Below are positions 34,765-43,055 of a stretch of DNA of 64,000 nucleotides, piece after piece. A program made the position numbers and the translations under genes. Under the pieces are notes generated by a model that saw only the letters and a list, made by a program, of their open reading frames with translations, was not told the DNA's origin and did no database searches. The stretch comes from Caldilineaceae bacterium (GTDB lineage Bacteria; Chloroflexota; Anaerolineae; Caldilineales; Caldilineaceae), in NCBI GenBank assembly GCA_020634755.1, contig JACKBC010000013.1:1-64000 (forward strand), read 5' to 3'. Every line of letters starts with the position of its first letter. Position 1 is the first letter of the stretch.

Positions 34765-35664
34765 TCACAGTTCCGATGGCGTCTTTTCGCGCCGCGGTCC
34801 TGCTTTCGCGCCCTCTGCTGGCGCGTCGCCTTGGCTCTGCAAAAGCTGGCGCACCTCCGCCCGAAACATCTGCAATTCTGCGCGCAGCTCCATCACCATG
34901 TTTTCCAGCTCATCGGTGTTGTCGGTGGTCATCTCATCCACAAAGACTGCATTGGCCAGCGATAACCCTAGAATGCCGCCCAGCAAAACCGCCATGACAA
35001 AATAGAGCCGCAAAATCAAAATCCAGCCTGGTGATGCCCCGCTGGCGGCCAGCGAATCGGGAATTTCGTACCAGCCTTCCACCGTAAATACCTTGAACAG
35101 CGAATAGAGTGAAATGAGCGGGTTGCCAAAATATTGTTCGGCATTTTCCAGCCCGCCAAAGAGCATGGTGGCGCCAACGGCCAGCGTCAAGTTGAGCACA
35201 AAGAGCACCAGAAAGACGCCCACAGAGGCCTGCAAGGCGCGCATAATACCTTGGCCAATATGCGCCGCATTGGGCACAAAGCGCATGACGCGCACAAAAC
35301 GCAAAAAGCGCCCCATGCGCAGCAGCGTGGGGATGGCGTAAATGCGTGACGAATCGGTCTCAAAGGGCAGGTTGAGCAGCAGCGGCAGGCTGGCCACCAT
35401 GATCACAAAATCGAAGCGATTCCAGCCGCTGCTCCAGTAGGACGAGAACTTTAGCAAGCCGATTTTGAGCAGCGCTTCAAAGATGAAATAGACAATGCAG
35501 ATATAATCGATCCACTCCAGCCAGAGACCAAAGCGACTGTGAATCCCCGGAAACGCGTCTAAAAAGAGCGCCAGCGCGTTGAGCCCAATGACGCCCACCA
35601 CAGTTGGTTCGCCAATCAGGACTTTGATGAGAAGATGTCGGTCAGAATGTCGGATGGAGGTCAC
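34765..35664 (-). CDS. Single-domain voltage-gated ion channel (ion transporter family)
   Basis: Six-TM channel subunit of 299 residues, forming tetramers. S4 is clear: LLRMGRFLRFVRVMRFV, with Arg at every third position (about residues 113-129). The pore loop between S5 and S6 reads LFKVFTVEGWYEIP, the TxEGW pattern of bacterial sodium or non-selective channels rather than the TVGYG of potassium channels. S6 is followed by a long C-terminal coiled coil (DELENMVMELRAELQMFRAEVRQLLQ), as in NaChBac relatives. The family assignment is firm; the selectivity is an inference. recX follows directly. Confidence 0.9.
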   Translation of the reverse strand: MTSIRHSDRHLLIKVLIGEPTVVGVIGLNALALFLDAFPGIHSRFGLWLEWIDYICIVYFIFEALLKIGLLKFSSYWSSGWNRFDFVIMVASLPLLLNLPFETDSSRIYAIPTLLRMGRFLRFVRVMRFVPNAAHIGQGIMRALQASVGVFLVLFVLNLTLAVGATMLFGGLENAEQYFGNPLISLYSLFKVFTVEGWYEIPDSLAASGASPGWILILRLYFVMAVLLGGILGLSLANAVFVDEMTTDNTDELENMVMELRAELQMFRAEVRQLLQSQGDAPAEGAKAGPRREKTPSEL

Positions 35665-35692
35665 AGCACGTGTACCGCAATGTTAACAAAAT

Positions 35693-38600
35693 CTAATCAC
35701 CCATGGCTGTATCGGAAATTTGTAGCCCTTTGTCGTCGCTGGGGGTTAACGCCAAATTGTTGCGACCACTAGCCGGCGCCAGCGCCAAGTGGCTAGTGGA
35801 TGCCGGTCGCAAATCCAGATTGGAGCCTTTGTGGTAGCGCTGCACATCTTTGCCCCGATCTTGCAGGCCGATGACCAGGCTGTACGCCACTGGCACCACA
35901 TAAAGCGTGAGCAGCGTGCTTGTAATCATGCCGCCCATAATGGCAATCGACATAGACTGCCGGAATTCGCCGCCTTCCGAAATGCCCATGACGACCGGAA
36001 TCATGGCCAGGATCAGCGAGAGCGCCGTCATGAGAATGGGGCGCAAACGTACTGGCCCGGCCCGGCGCATGGCCAGGTCGGCCGCGGCGCCATGGTCCCG
36101 CTCCATGTTGGCAAAATCCACCAGCAGAATTGAGTTTTTGGTCACCAGCCCCATGAGCATGATAAAGCCAATAAAGGCCGTCATATCCAGCGGGCGGTCG
36201 GTGATCAGCAGCGCCAGCAGCGCCCCAATAATCGAGAGGGGCATGGCAATCATAATCAGCAGCGGTTGGATAAAGCTGCCAAACTGCGCCGCCAGCACCA
36301 TATAAATAAAGACCACTGACAGCAGAAGCGCCATGCCCAAATTCTGGAAAGATTCAGTCTGCGCATCGGCATCGCCGCCCAGCTTGGCTTCTATGCCAGC
36401 GGGCAATGGATATGCCGCCAAGAAGGCCGTGACGTCATCCACGGCATCCGGCTCGCTGCGCCCCACCACGTTGGCGCCAATGCTCACAATGGGGGCCCGG
36501 TTGCTGCGCTGAATTTGTGTCGGCCCTGATGCCAGTTGGGCCGACGCCACCGTGCGCAGCTGGATCAAATTGCCGGTGGGCGCCACCAGCCCAATGTCGA
36601 GCAGATCATCAATGCGAGCGCGGTCTGCGGCCCGCAGCCGCACCACAATATCTGCTTCGGCGCCTTGACCGCGGAAGGTGGAGGCCTTTTCACCATTGAC
36701 CAACGTGCGCAGCGAACTGCCGATCTGCGCCGTGCTCAGCCCGGCATCGGCCGCCCGCCGCCGGTCCACCACAATTTGCACCTCCGGTTTGCCCGCATTA
36801 TAGCTGCTGGTCACGTCCACCAAACCGGGGATCTGCGCCTGCATCTCCGCCATGAGCTGCTGGCTGATTTCGCCCAGCGCTTGAAAGGAAGCCGTGGGTG
36901 AAATCAGCTCGACCACAATGGCCTTGCTGCCGTCAATAAACGTGTCGCCGCCGCCCACGCCATCGGCCAGTGCAAATGAAACGCCCGGCACCGTGGCCAG
37001 CGGCTGGCGCAAATCATCGATGACGCGCTGGCTGGGCGATTGTCCGGGCGCATCGTCACGCACTTTGACAAAAAAGCTGGCGCGCTCCGGCTCTGTACTG
37101 CTGCCAATGGTGGTAAAAACGCTGTCCACCCAGGGATGCGCGCGGATGATCTCTTCCACCTTGATGGCTTCGGCTTCGGTGATTTCCAGCGGCGTTCCTG
37201 CCGGCATTTTCATGACCACATCAAAAACGCCGCGGTCCAGGCTGGGCAAAAACGCCTGCTGGATAAAGCCGGCGCCATAGACGCTGCCCGCCACAATGAC
37301 TGCCGCCAAGAGCAGCGTCAGCCAGCGATGGTCCAGCGTCCAATTTAGCGTGGCGGAATAGAGCCGGTCTAGCCAGCCGCGGCCGGCGGCTTCCCGCCCC
37401 GCGCTTTCATCAATCTGGCCTTCGGGCACGCGGCTGTTGGCCTTGAAAAAGCGCGCCGCCATCATGGGCGCCAGCGTCAGCGCCTCAAATGTTGAGATTA
37501 CAATGGCAATGGAGACGGTGAGGCCAAAGCTGCGGAAAAAGCGGCCGATAATGCCCGACGCATAGGCCACGGGCAAAAAGACGGCCAAAATGGTGGCCGT
37601 GGTGGCAATAACGGGCTGGATCACCTCGGCGGTGGCGCGGCTGGCGGCCTCGGGCGGCCTGTAGCCGCGCTCGATCCAGCGCAGAATGTTTTCGCGCACT
37701 ACAATGCCGTCATCAATAATGAGCCCAATGACCAGCGCCAGCGCCAGCAGCGATACGTTGTTGAGCGAGATGCCGGCCAGCTCCATAAAAAAGAGGCTGC
37801 TAATGACAATCAGCGGCATGCCGACCACGGTGAGAAATGTATTGCGAAAATTGCGGAAGAAGATCAGGATGGTAAATGCGGCCAGCAGCGCTCCCCACAG
37901 TAGATCGCTAATGGCCCCGTTGGTCGATTCGCGCACGACCACCGATTCATCGCCGCCGATCACGATGGCCAGATCGGGATTGGCCTGGCTGATGGCGTCC
38001 AGCGTCTCTTTGACGCCATCGGCAATCGCCAGCGTGTTGGAGCCGCTTTGCTTGCGGATGGCCACCGTCACCGACTCTTCGCCGTTGAGGCGCGTCAGCT
38101 CTTCGCGCTCCTGAAATCCGTCTACCACCTCGGCCACATCGCTGAGGTAAATGGGCGCCTGCCCCTGCCCGATAATTACATCGTTGAGCTGCGCCACCGT
38201 CTCAAAGTTGCCCGGCGTGCGCACCAGCAGCTTCTGGCTGCCATCCGTGACCGAACCACCGGGAATGTTCAAATTTTCGGTGCGCAAGGCGCTGATTACC
38301 TGCTGCACCGAAATGCGGCGGGCGGCCATATTCTGAAAGTTAAGATTGACCTGAATTTCGCGCACTTCGCCGCCGCTTACATCCACGGCGGCTACGCCCG
38401 GCACGCGCTGGAGGGGAATTTGAATATTGTCCTCCACCCAGGTGCGTAGTTCCGCCGGCGAGCGCGCGCCGCTGCTATCTGCGACGCCAAAGCGCATAAT
38501 CGGGTTGTCGGAAGGGTTGAAGCGGCGCACAATGGGTTCTTCGGCATCGTCGGGCAAGCGCAGCTTGAGCAGATTGACCTTCTCTTGCACTTCTTGGCTG

Positions 38601-38911
38601 GCCCGGTTGATGTCTTTGTCCAGCTTAAAGAGAAGAATCACGTTGCTCAGCCCCTCAAAGGTGTTGGAGCTAACTTCGTCAATGCCCGGCAGCGCGCTAA
38701 ATTCTTCTTCCAGCAGCGACGTGACCGAATCTTCCACCTCTTCGGGCGACGCGCCGGGATAGATGGTGGTGACAACAATCACCGGAAATTCCACATTGGG
38801 AAACAGGTCAAGGGGGATGGTGGTGTATGATAGCGTGCCCAGTACAATACCCGCCAGCAGAATCATGGTCATGGCCACTGGCTGGCGAATGGCAAAATCC
38901 CAAATTTTCAT
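35693..38911 (-). CDS. RND family efflux transporter permease (AcrB/HAE type)
   Basis: Proton-driven efflux pump of about 1072 residues and 12 TM segments. The start is MKIWDFAIRQPVAMTMILLAG. Visible hallmarks are YPGASPEEVEDSVTSLLEE (porter domain), the proton-relay Asp pair in VIGLIIDDGIVVREN (TM4, about residue 405), the FLPVAYASGIIGRFFRSFGLTV stretch, and a second-half TM10 GFIMLMGLVTKNSILLVDFAN. It follows its HlyD-type adaptor gene in a TetR-adaptor-pump operon. A monoderm-like envelope may lack the outer-membrane TolC partner; none is seen here. The C-terminal 60 residues are low-complexity. Confidence 0.94.
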   Translation of the reverse strand: MKIWDFAIRQPVAMTMILLAGIVLGTLSYTTIPLDLFPNVEFPVIVVTTIYPGASPEEVEDSVTSLLEEEFSALPGIDEVSSNTFEGLSNVILLFKLDKDINRASQEVQEKVNLLKLRLPDDAEEPIVRRFNPSDNPIMRFGVADSSGARSPAELRTWVEDNIQIPLQRVPGVAAVDVSGGEVREIQVNLNFQNMAARRISVQQVISALRTENLNIPGGSVTDGSQKLLVRTPGNFETVAQLNDVIIGQGQAPIYLSDVAEVVDGFQEREELTRLNGEESVTVAIRKQSGSNTLAIADGVKETLDAISQANPDLAIVIGGDESVVVRESTNGAISDLLWGALLAAFTILIFFRNFRNTFLTVVGMPLIVISSLFFMELAGISLNNVSLLALALVIGLIIDDGIVVRENILRWIERGYRPPEAASRATAEVIQPVIATTATILAVFLPVAYASGIIGRFFRSFGLTVSIAIVISTFEALTLAPMMAARFFKANSRVPEGQIDESAGREAAGRGWLDRLYSATLNWTLDHRWLTLLLAAVIVAGSVYGAGFIQQAFLPSLDRGVFDVVMKMPAGTPLEITEAEAIKVEEIIRAHPWVDSVFTTIGSSTEPERASFFVKVRDDAPGQSPSQRVIDDLRQPLATVPGVSFALADGVGGGDTFIDGSKAIVVELISPTASFQALGEISQQLMAEMQAQIPGLVDVTSSYNAGKPEVQIVVDRRRAADAGLSTAQIGSSLRTLVNGEKASTFRGQGAEADIVVRLRAADRARIDDLLDIGLVAPTGNLIQLRTVASAQLASGPTQIQRSNRAPIVSIGANVVGRSEPDAVDDVTAFLAAYPLPAGIEAKLGGDADAQTESFQNLGMALLLSVVFIYMVLAAQFGSFIQPLLIMIAMPLSIIGALLALLITDRPLDMTAFIGFIMLMGLVTKNSILLVDFANMERDHGAAADLAMRRAGPVRLRPILMTALSLILAMIPVVMGISEGGEFRQSMSIAIMGGMITSTLLTLYVVPVAYSLVIGLQDRGKDVQRYHKGSNLDLRPASTSHLALAPASGRNNLALTPSDDKGLQISDTAMGD

Positions 38912-38930
38912 AATCACTCATAAAAATCAA

Positions 38931-38958
38931 GCAGGTCAGCCACATCATGGGCTGACCT
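38931..38958. repeat. 10-bp hairpin between adaptor and pump genes
   Basis: CAGGTCAGCC (38931-38940) pairs perfectly with GGCTGACCTG (38949-38958), loop of 8 nt. Its position between two operon genes suggests mRNA stabilisation or partial termination; it shares the CAGGTC core with the dispersed palindrome family. Confidence 0.5.
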
Positions 38959-39055
38959 GACCTGAGGGGTAAATTATCTTATGCGGTATCGAAACCCAAC
39001 GCGTGGGCAACTGCCGCGCAATAAATGACGGTGGTTACGCCAATAATTCGGCAAT

Positions 39056-40354
39056 CTATTCCTGGGCGCCAAAGAGATCCACGGTGGCAAACATGCCGGG
39101 CCGCAAATCGTTTGAGCCTTCGGAAATCGGCTTCAGCGTGACTTGCACAGAGCGCGTGGCTGAATCCAGCTCGGGGGCGATCATGCTGACAACGCCTTCA
39201 AAAAGGCGGTCGGGATAGGCGTCTACGCGGATAATGGCGTGCTGATCTAGCGCCAGCTCGCTCAACCGATATTCTTCGACGGGAATCACCACTTTTACTT
39301 CATGCGAGAGGATGGTGACCACCGGCGCGCTGCTGCCCACCATGGTGCCGACTACGGCATCCACGTTGGCTATCACGCCATCAATGGGCGCCCGCACCAT
39401 GGCTTTGTCAAGCTGGCGTTGGGCCAGGTAAAGCGACGTTTCGGCCTGCCGCACATTGGCTTCAGCCGCACGAATTTGGGCGCCCTGCACGCCTTCTTCC
39501 AGCCGGGCCAGGTTGGCGCGCGCCTGCATCATCTGGGCATAGGCGCTTGAAATTTCATCCTGTGACGGGCCTTTGACAGTTTTGTCATATTGGGCCTGGG
39601 CGGCTTCCAGTTGCAGCGTTGCTTGTTGCAGTTGCAGGCTTTGGGGCAGGGCCGCAATGGATGGATTGCCGCGGACTTGGTTGTAAGCGGCGCGCGCCAC
39701 GGTGACGCCGGCTTCGGCCTGTTGCAGCTGCGCTTTGGCAATGCGCAGATCTTCATCGGTGGGGCCGGCAATGGTCTGCTGATAAGAAGACTCTGCGGCA
39801 GCCACATTGGCGCGTGCGGCTTCCAGATCTTCTTCGCTGACTTCAATTTGCAGTAATTCCAGTTGCGACTGCGCCGAAATGAGGCCGGCCATGGCCTGCT
39901 CGCGGGCGGCTTCCAGCGTCGTGGCGTCAATTTCAACCAAGACATCGCCCACTTTCACTTCATCACCGATTTGCACATGTACAGCAATGGCCAAGCCGTT
40001 GACTTCGGGGGCTATGGCTATGCGCTTTTCGGCCAGAATTTCACCATTGTACGCCAAGCGCGCTTCCTGCACCTGCAACAGTTGAGCCAAGCGCGCGGCA
40101 TCGTCAACTTCATCTTGTGAAGCCGCGTTACTTTCGGCGGCTGTATCGGCTTCGGTTTCGGCGGTGGGCGTTGCCGTTGCTTCAGGCTGCGTAGCTGCGG
40201 GCGCCGCGGCTGCGGTTTGGCCTTCCTCACCCAGCATCTGGACGGCACAACCGGCCAGTAGGCTCATGGTCGCAACGAGCAAAAGAGCAATTATGAGGGA
40301 GAATTTGCGGGGCCTGCCAGCCCGGCGATTTTGCGGTGCATTTGGAGCTATCAT
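39056..40354 (-). CDS. RND efflux periplasmic adaptor (HlyD/MFP family) lipoprotein
   Basis: Membrane fusion protein of 432 residues. The signal peptide ends with the lipobox SLLAGC (Cys36), followed by an Ala/Thr/Glu-rich linker to about residue 85. The biotinyl-lipoyl half motifs (GLAIAVHVQIGDEVKVGDVLVEID; APIDGVIANVDAVVGTMV) flank an unusually long alpha-hairpin of about 200 residues with repeated LQQAEAGV / LEAAQAQY heptads. A beta-barrel domain (VVIPVEEYRLSELALDQ) closes it. The gene is in an operon with the TetR regulator upstream and the RND pump downstream. Confidence 0.93.
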   Translation of the reverse strand: MIAPNAPQNRRAGRPRKFSLIIALLLVATMSLLAGCAVQMLGEEGQTAAAAPAATQPEATATPTAETEADTAAESNAASQDEVDDAARLAQLLQVQEARLAYNGEILAEKRIAIAPEVNGLAIAVHVQIGDEVKVGDVLVEIDATTLEAAREQAMAGLISAQSQLELLQIEVSEEDLEAARANVAAAESSYQQTIAGPTDEDLRIAKAQLQQAEAGVTVARAAYNQVRGNPSIAALPQSLQLQQATLQLEAAQAQYDKTVKGPSQDEISSAYAQMMQARANLARLEEGVQGAQIRAAEANVRQAETSLYLAQRQLDKAMVRAPIDGVIANVDAVVGTMVGSSAPVVTILSHEVKVVIPVEEYRLSELALDQHAIIRVDAYPDRLFEGVVSMIAPELDSATRSVQVTLKPISEGSNDLRPGMFATVDLFGAQE

Positions 40355-40501
40355 CTGGTCCTCTTTTCAACTTGGTGGGGATTTAGGAAGATTCAGCGAG
40401 CTGATGTATGTAGAGTATACCCTTGGTTGCCGCAAAAGAAAAAGAATGGATTCACGGTGTTTGTCTGAATTTTTTACGACCTATGGACCATTGCTGTGCG
40501 T

Positions 40502-41137
40502 TTATAATTCGATATCGCGGTCGTTTTCACTTTTGCCGCATTGGATGCCATGGAGCACCAAATCGAGTGTATGCTCAACAACTTCGGGCGTAATGTCGCC
40601 CTGCTCAATTAAAAAGCGGTGGGTGACAAAGCTATTCATCATGCCAATCAGGCTCGTGATAACCATTTGGGGCTGAAGCGGTCTAAAGATGCCGTTGGCA
40701 ATCCCTTCTTCAATAATGTCGGCAATGGGCTGCATCAATGCCGTGCGATGACGTTGCAGCAGGTTGCGCAGCGCGCTTTCCATGCCGCTGATTTCGCGCA
40801 ACCGCGCAATAAAAATAGAGCGATTGGCCTGTGCCAGATCAAAATAGGCGCTGATGACGGCCCGCAAACGTGTCGTGCAGTCGCCAGGCGTCTGTGCTGC
40901 TGCTTGAATGCGCGTTTGCATATTGAGCAGATCGCGCTCAACCACATTTAAATAGATCTCTTCTTTATCTTGAAAATAGTAGTAGATGGTACCCTTGGCC
41001 AAGCCGCTATCACGCGATAGATCGCGCATGGAAAGTCCCGCATATCCATTCTGCAAAATCAGATGCTGGGCGGCATCCAAGATAATGCTTTGAGGCGTTG
41101 TTTTTCGAGTGGAAACAGCGGCGTCTGTGACGTCCAT
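40502..41137 (-). CDS. TetR/AcrR family transcriptional regulator
   Basis: Repressor of 211 residues with an N-terminal TetR HTH at about 17-62: ILDAAQHLILQNGYAGLSM, then LSRDSGLAKGTIYYYFQDKEEI, a near-consensus recognition helix. The C-terminal helical ligand domain has the TetR_C arrangement (ISAYFDLAQANRSIFIARLREI). Being first in the operon with the adaptor and pump, it likely represses the operon until an efflux substrate binds. A 12-bp inverted repeat 37 nt upstream of its start could be its operator. Confidence 0.92.
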   Translation of the reverse strand: MDVTDAAVSTRKTTPQSIILDAAQHLILQNGYAGLSMRDLSRDSGLAKGTIYYYFQDKEEIYLNVVERDLLNMQTRIQAAAQTPGDCTTRLRAVISAYFDLAQANRSIFIARLREISGMESALRNLLQRHRTALMQPIADIIEEGIANGIFRPLQPQMVITSLIGMMNSFVTHRFLIEQGDITPEVVEHTLDLVLHGIQCGKSENDRDIEL

Positions 41138-41174
41138 GGGCTTAGACTAGGCTACAAGTTGTCTGGCCGCTTAG

Positions 41175-41222
41175 TTTTTAGAAATCCCGTATGACTTTTG
41201 CTCGAGTTGTGATTTCTAAAAA
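41175..41222. promoter_or_regulatory. Inverted repeat upstream of the TetR gene, candidate operator
   Basis: TTTTTAGAAATC (41175-41186) and GATTTCTAAAAA (41211-41222) are perfect arms 24 nt apart. A related GAAATCAG / CTGATTTC pair lies at 41474-41497. The spacing suggests either an operator region or a bidirectional terminator. Nothing else is seen in 41223-41557 apart from AT-rich sequence. Confidence 0.4.
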
Positions 41223-41654
41223 TTAAATATTCGCGGCACTAAGTTGGCAGTCCTACGACATAAATTTGACAGAATAAATTTGACAGGGAAGAGTCAATCG
41301 CACATAATAGATGTTGTCGGACGAGTGTCCGATTTGCGTGCAATTGTAAAGGCTGTTGCGGTCATATGTCAAAACCTATGGTATCATACCGGTACAACTT
41401 TTATCCACCATGCACGTACTGTTTTACTATTGTTGATTAATACGCGTCACAAGTAAAACCAGCCAAGTTTCTAGAAATCAGAGATTAGACTGATTTCGAT
41501 GCTGCAAGAAAAAATCTGCGTACTCCCTGACTATTTTATCTGTCATTATTTTCTGTCTAGGACTTACGCACTTGACCAGACCTTGTAAAAAGGGCGATGC
41601 ATTATGTAAAGTTGGTAGTAAGTTAGAACGAAAGACCTAGAATAAGGTATAATG

Positions 41655-41832
41655 GGTCAGAATCTGCGAAAGACCTAAGAGCTACGAGCCCGTCTGACAG
41701 ATAAGATCGCCAGGAGTGCCCCAGGCCAGCTCATCGAGGCCGTGTAGGATCAAATGGATCCGAACAAGCTTTTCAAGGTAAGCCCGAGCTAGCCATCGAA
41801 GCCGTCCCCCCAGCCCATCAAAGGAGAAGCCG
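41655..41832 (+). ncRNA. Candidate bridge-RNA region of the IS110 element
   Basis: In the IS110 group the long non-coding left end upstream of the transposase encodes a bridge RNA. Here 262 bp separate the left end from the ATG. A TATAAT at 41648-41653 could drive transcription. The stretch holds two related boxes, CATCGAGGCCGTG (near 41735) and CATCGAAGCCGTC (near 41800), around a GGATC-aaat-GGATCC hairpin, a possible pair of guide loops. Structure prediction was not done. Confidence 0.35.
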
Positions 41833-42801
41833 ATGAACCATCTAGGGATCGATCTATCCAAAGCATATTTTGACGCCACCTATCAAGACGCAAAGGGCCA
41901 GCAAGAACATGGCCAGTTCGAGAACAAGCCGTCGGGATTTGCGGCGTTACAAAAATGGCTGAAGTCGCTGGGCGCAGGCACCGTGCATGCATGTATGGAA
42001 GCGACCAACATCTACTGGGAAGCGTTGGCCGATTATCTGTATGAGCAAGGACACGCGGTCAGCGTGGTGAACCCGGCGCAGATCAAAGGCTTTGGCATGA
42101 GCCAAATGCAGCGCAATAAAACCGATAAAGTAGACAGCCGCGTGATCGTGGCCTTCTGTGCCGCCCTGGCGCCGCCGCGCTGGCAGCCACCCAGTGCCCT
42201 GGAGCGCAAACTACGGCGGCGGGTACGCCATCGCCAAGCCTTAGTCAAGAGCCAGACCCAACATAAGAATCGCTTAGCCGATTGCCAAGATGAGTTTGTG
42301 CGCCAGTCACTCCAGACCATTCTGGCCACGCTCCAGCGCGAGATTCAGCGCGTCGATGCCGAAATTATCGCACTCATTCAAGGTGATCCGGACTTGAAAC
42401 AAAAGAAAGCCTGGCTCAAATCGATTATTGGCTTTGGTGATCAGACCGTCCATCTGCTCCTGGCGGAAATGTATGATTTAGCGAACTATGCCAATGCCCA
42501 TGCCGCCGCCGCCGATGCCGGCGTTCACCCTGCTCACTATCAATCTGGCCGTACCATTTACAAGAAATCCAGGATGTGCAAAGTGGGCAAAGCTACCGTG
42601 CGTGGCGCGCTCTATCTGCCCGCACTCACCGCCATGCGTCACAATCCGCTCATTATTCAATTCGTCCAGCGTCTCCAAGACAAGGGTAAATCCACCATGG
42701 TCATTATTGGCGCCGTCATGCGCAAACTCATCCATCTCGCTTACGGCGTTCTCAAGAATCGCTCCCCCTTCGATCCCAACTGGCACAACCAACATGCCTA
42801 A
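41833..42801 (+). CDS. IS110 family transposase (DEDD type)
   Basis: Recombinase of 322 residues. AAGGAG lies 6 nt before the ATG. The N-terminal RuvC-like DEDD domain has Asp7 (GIDLSK), Glu56 (ACMEATN), and Asp98/Asp101 (KTDKVDSRV). The C-terminal Transposase_20 domain has SIIGFGDQTVHLLLAEM and the catalytic Ser near residue 238 (HYQSGRTIYKKSRMCKVG), then LPALTAMRHNP. The length is normal and the frame intact, so it may be active. The inverted repeats and 5-bp duplication around it are not expected for this family. Confidence 0.93.
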   Translation: MNHLGIDLSKAYFDATYQDAKGQQEHGQFENKPSGFAALQKWLKSLGAGTVHACMEATNIYWEALADYLYEQGHAVSVVNPAQIKGFGMSQMQRNKTDKVDSRVIVAFCAALAPPRWQPPSALERKLRRRVRHRQALVKSQTQHKNRLADCQDEFVRQSLQTILATLQREIQRVDAEIIALIQGDPDLKQKKAWLKSIIGFGDQTVHLLLAEMYDLANYANAHAAAADAGVHPAHYQSGRTIYKKSRMCKVGKATVRGALYLPALTAMRHNPLIIQFVQRLQDKGKSTMVIIGAVMRKLIHLAYGVLKNRSPFDPNWHNQHA

Positions 42802-42842
42802 CACAGTATTTTAACTTTACATAAACCGCTTAAACGTAGTAT

Positions 42843-42870
42843 CTGTCAGGTTTTACAAACCTGACAGGTC
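42843..42870 (+). repeat. Dispersed CTGTCAGGT palindrome, copy C (variant)
   Basis: CTGTCAGGTTT-taca-AAACCTGACAG forms an 11-bp hairpin between the transposase stop and the right inverted repeat. The stem sequence differs from copies A, B and D beyond the CTGTCAGGT core. Confidence 0.65.
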
Positions 42871-43055
42871 TTCGACAAACCGACCAACTGCGTAAGTCCT
42901 ACTGTCATTATTTTCTTGGATTTAGCTATTTATCTGAAGAAAACCCAAACCACTACACTCAGCTTTAAATGAAAAGGGGAGGTTTCCTTCTGAATTCCCC
43001 GCTAGCGAAAAACTCCCGTTTCATCACAACCGTAGTATAGAGAGGCGAAATTGGT

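Larger units (their letters stand above)
41558..42901 (+). mobile_element. 1344-bp inverted-repeat unit carrying an IS110-family transposase
   Basis: The unit is bounded by perfect 13-bp inverted repeats TAGGACTTACGCA (41558-41570) and TGCGTAAGTCCTA (42889-42901) and flanked by a perfect 5-bp direct repeat CTGTC (41553-41557, 42902-42906). IS110 elements normally lack terminal inverted repeats and target duplications. The transposase may therefore have jumped into a MITE or IS with such ends, or this subgroup is atypical. Confidence 0.75.
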
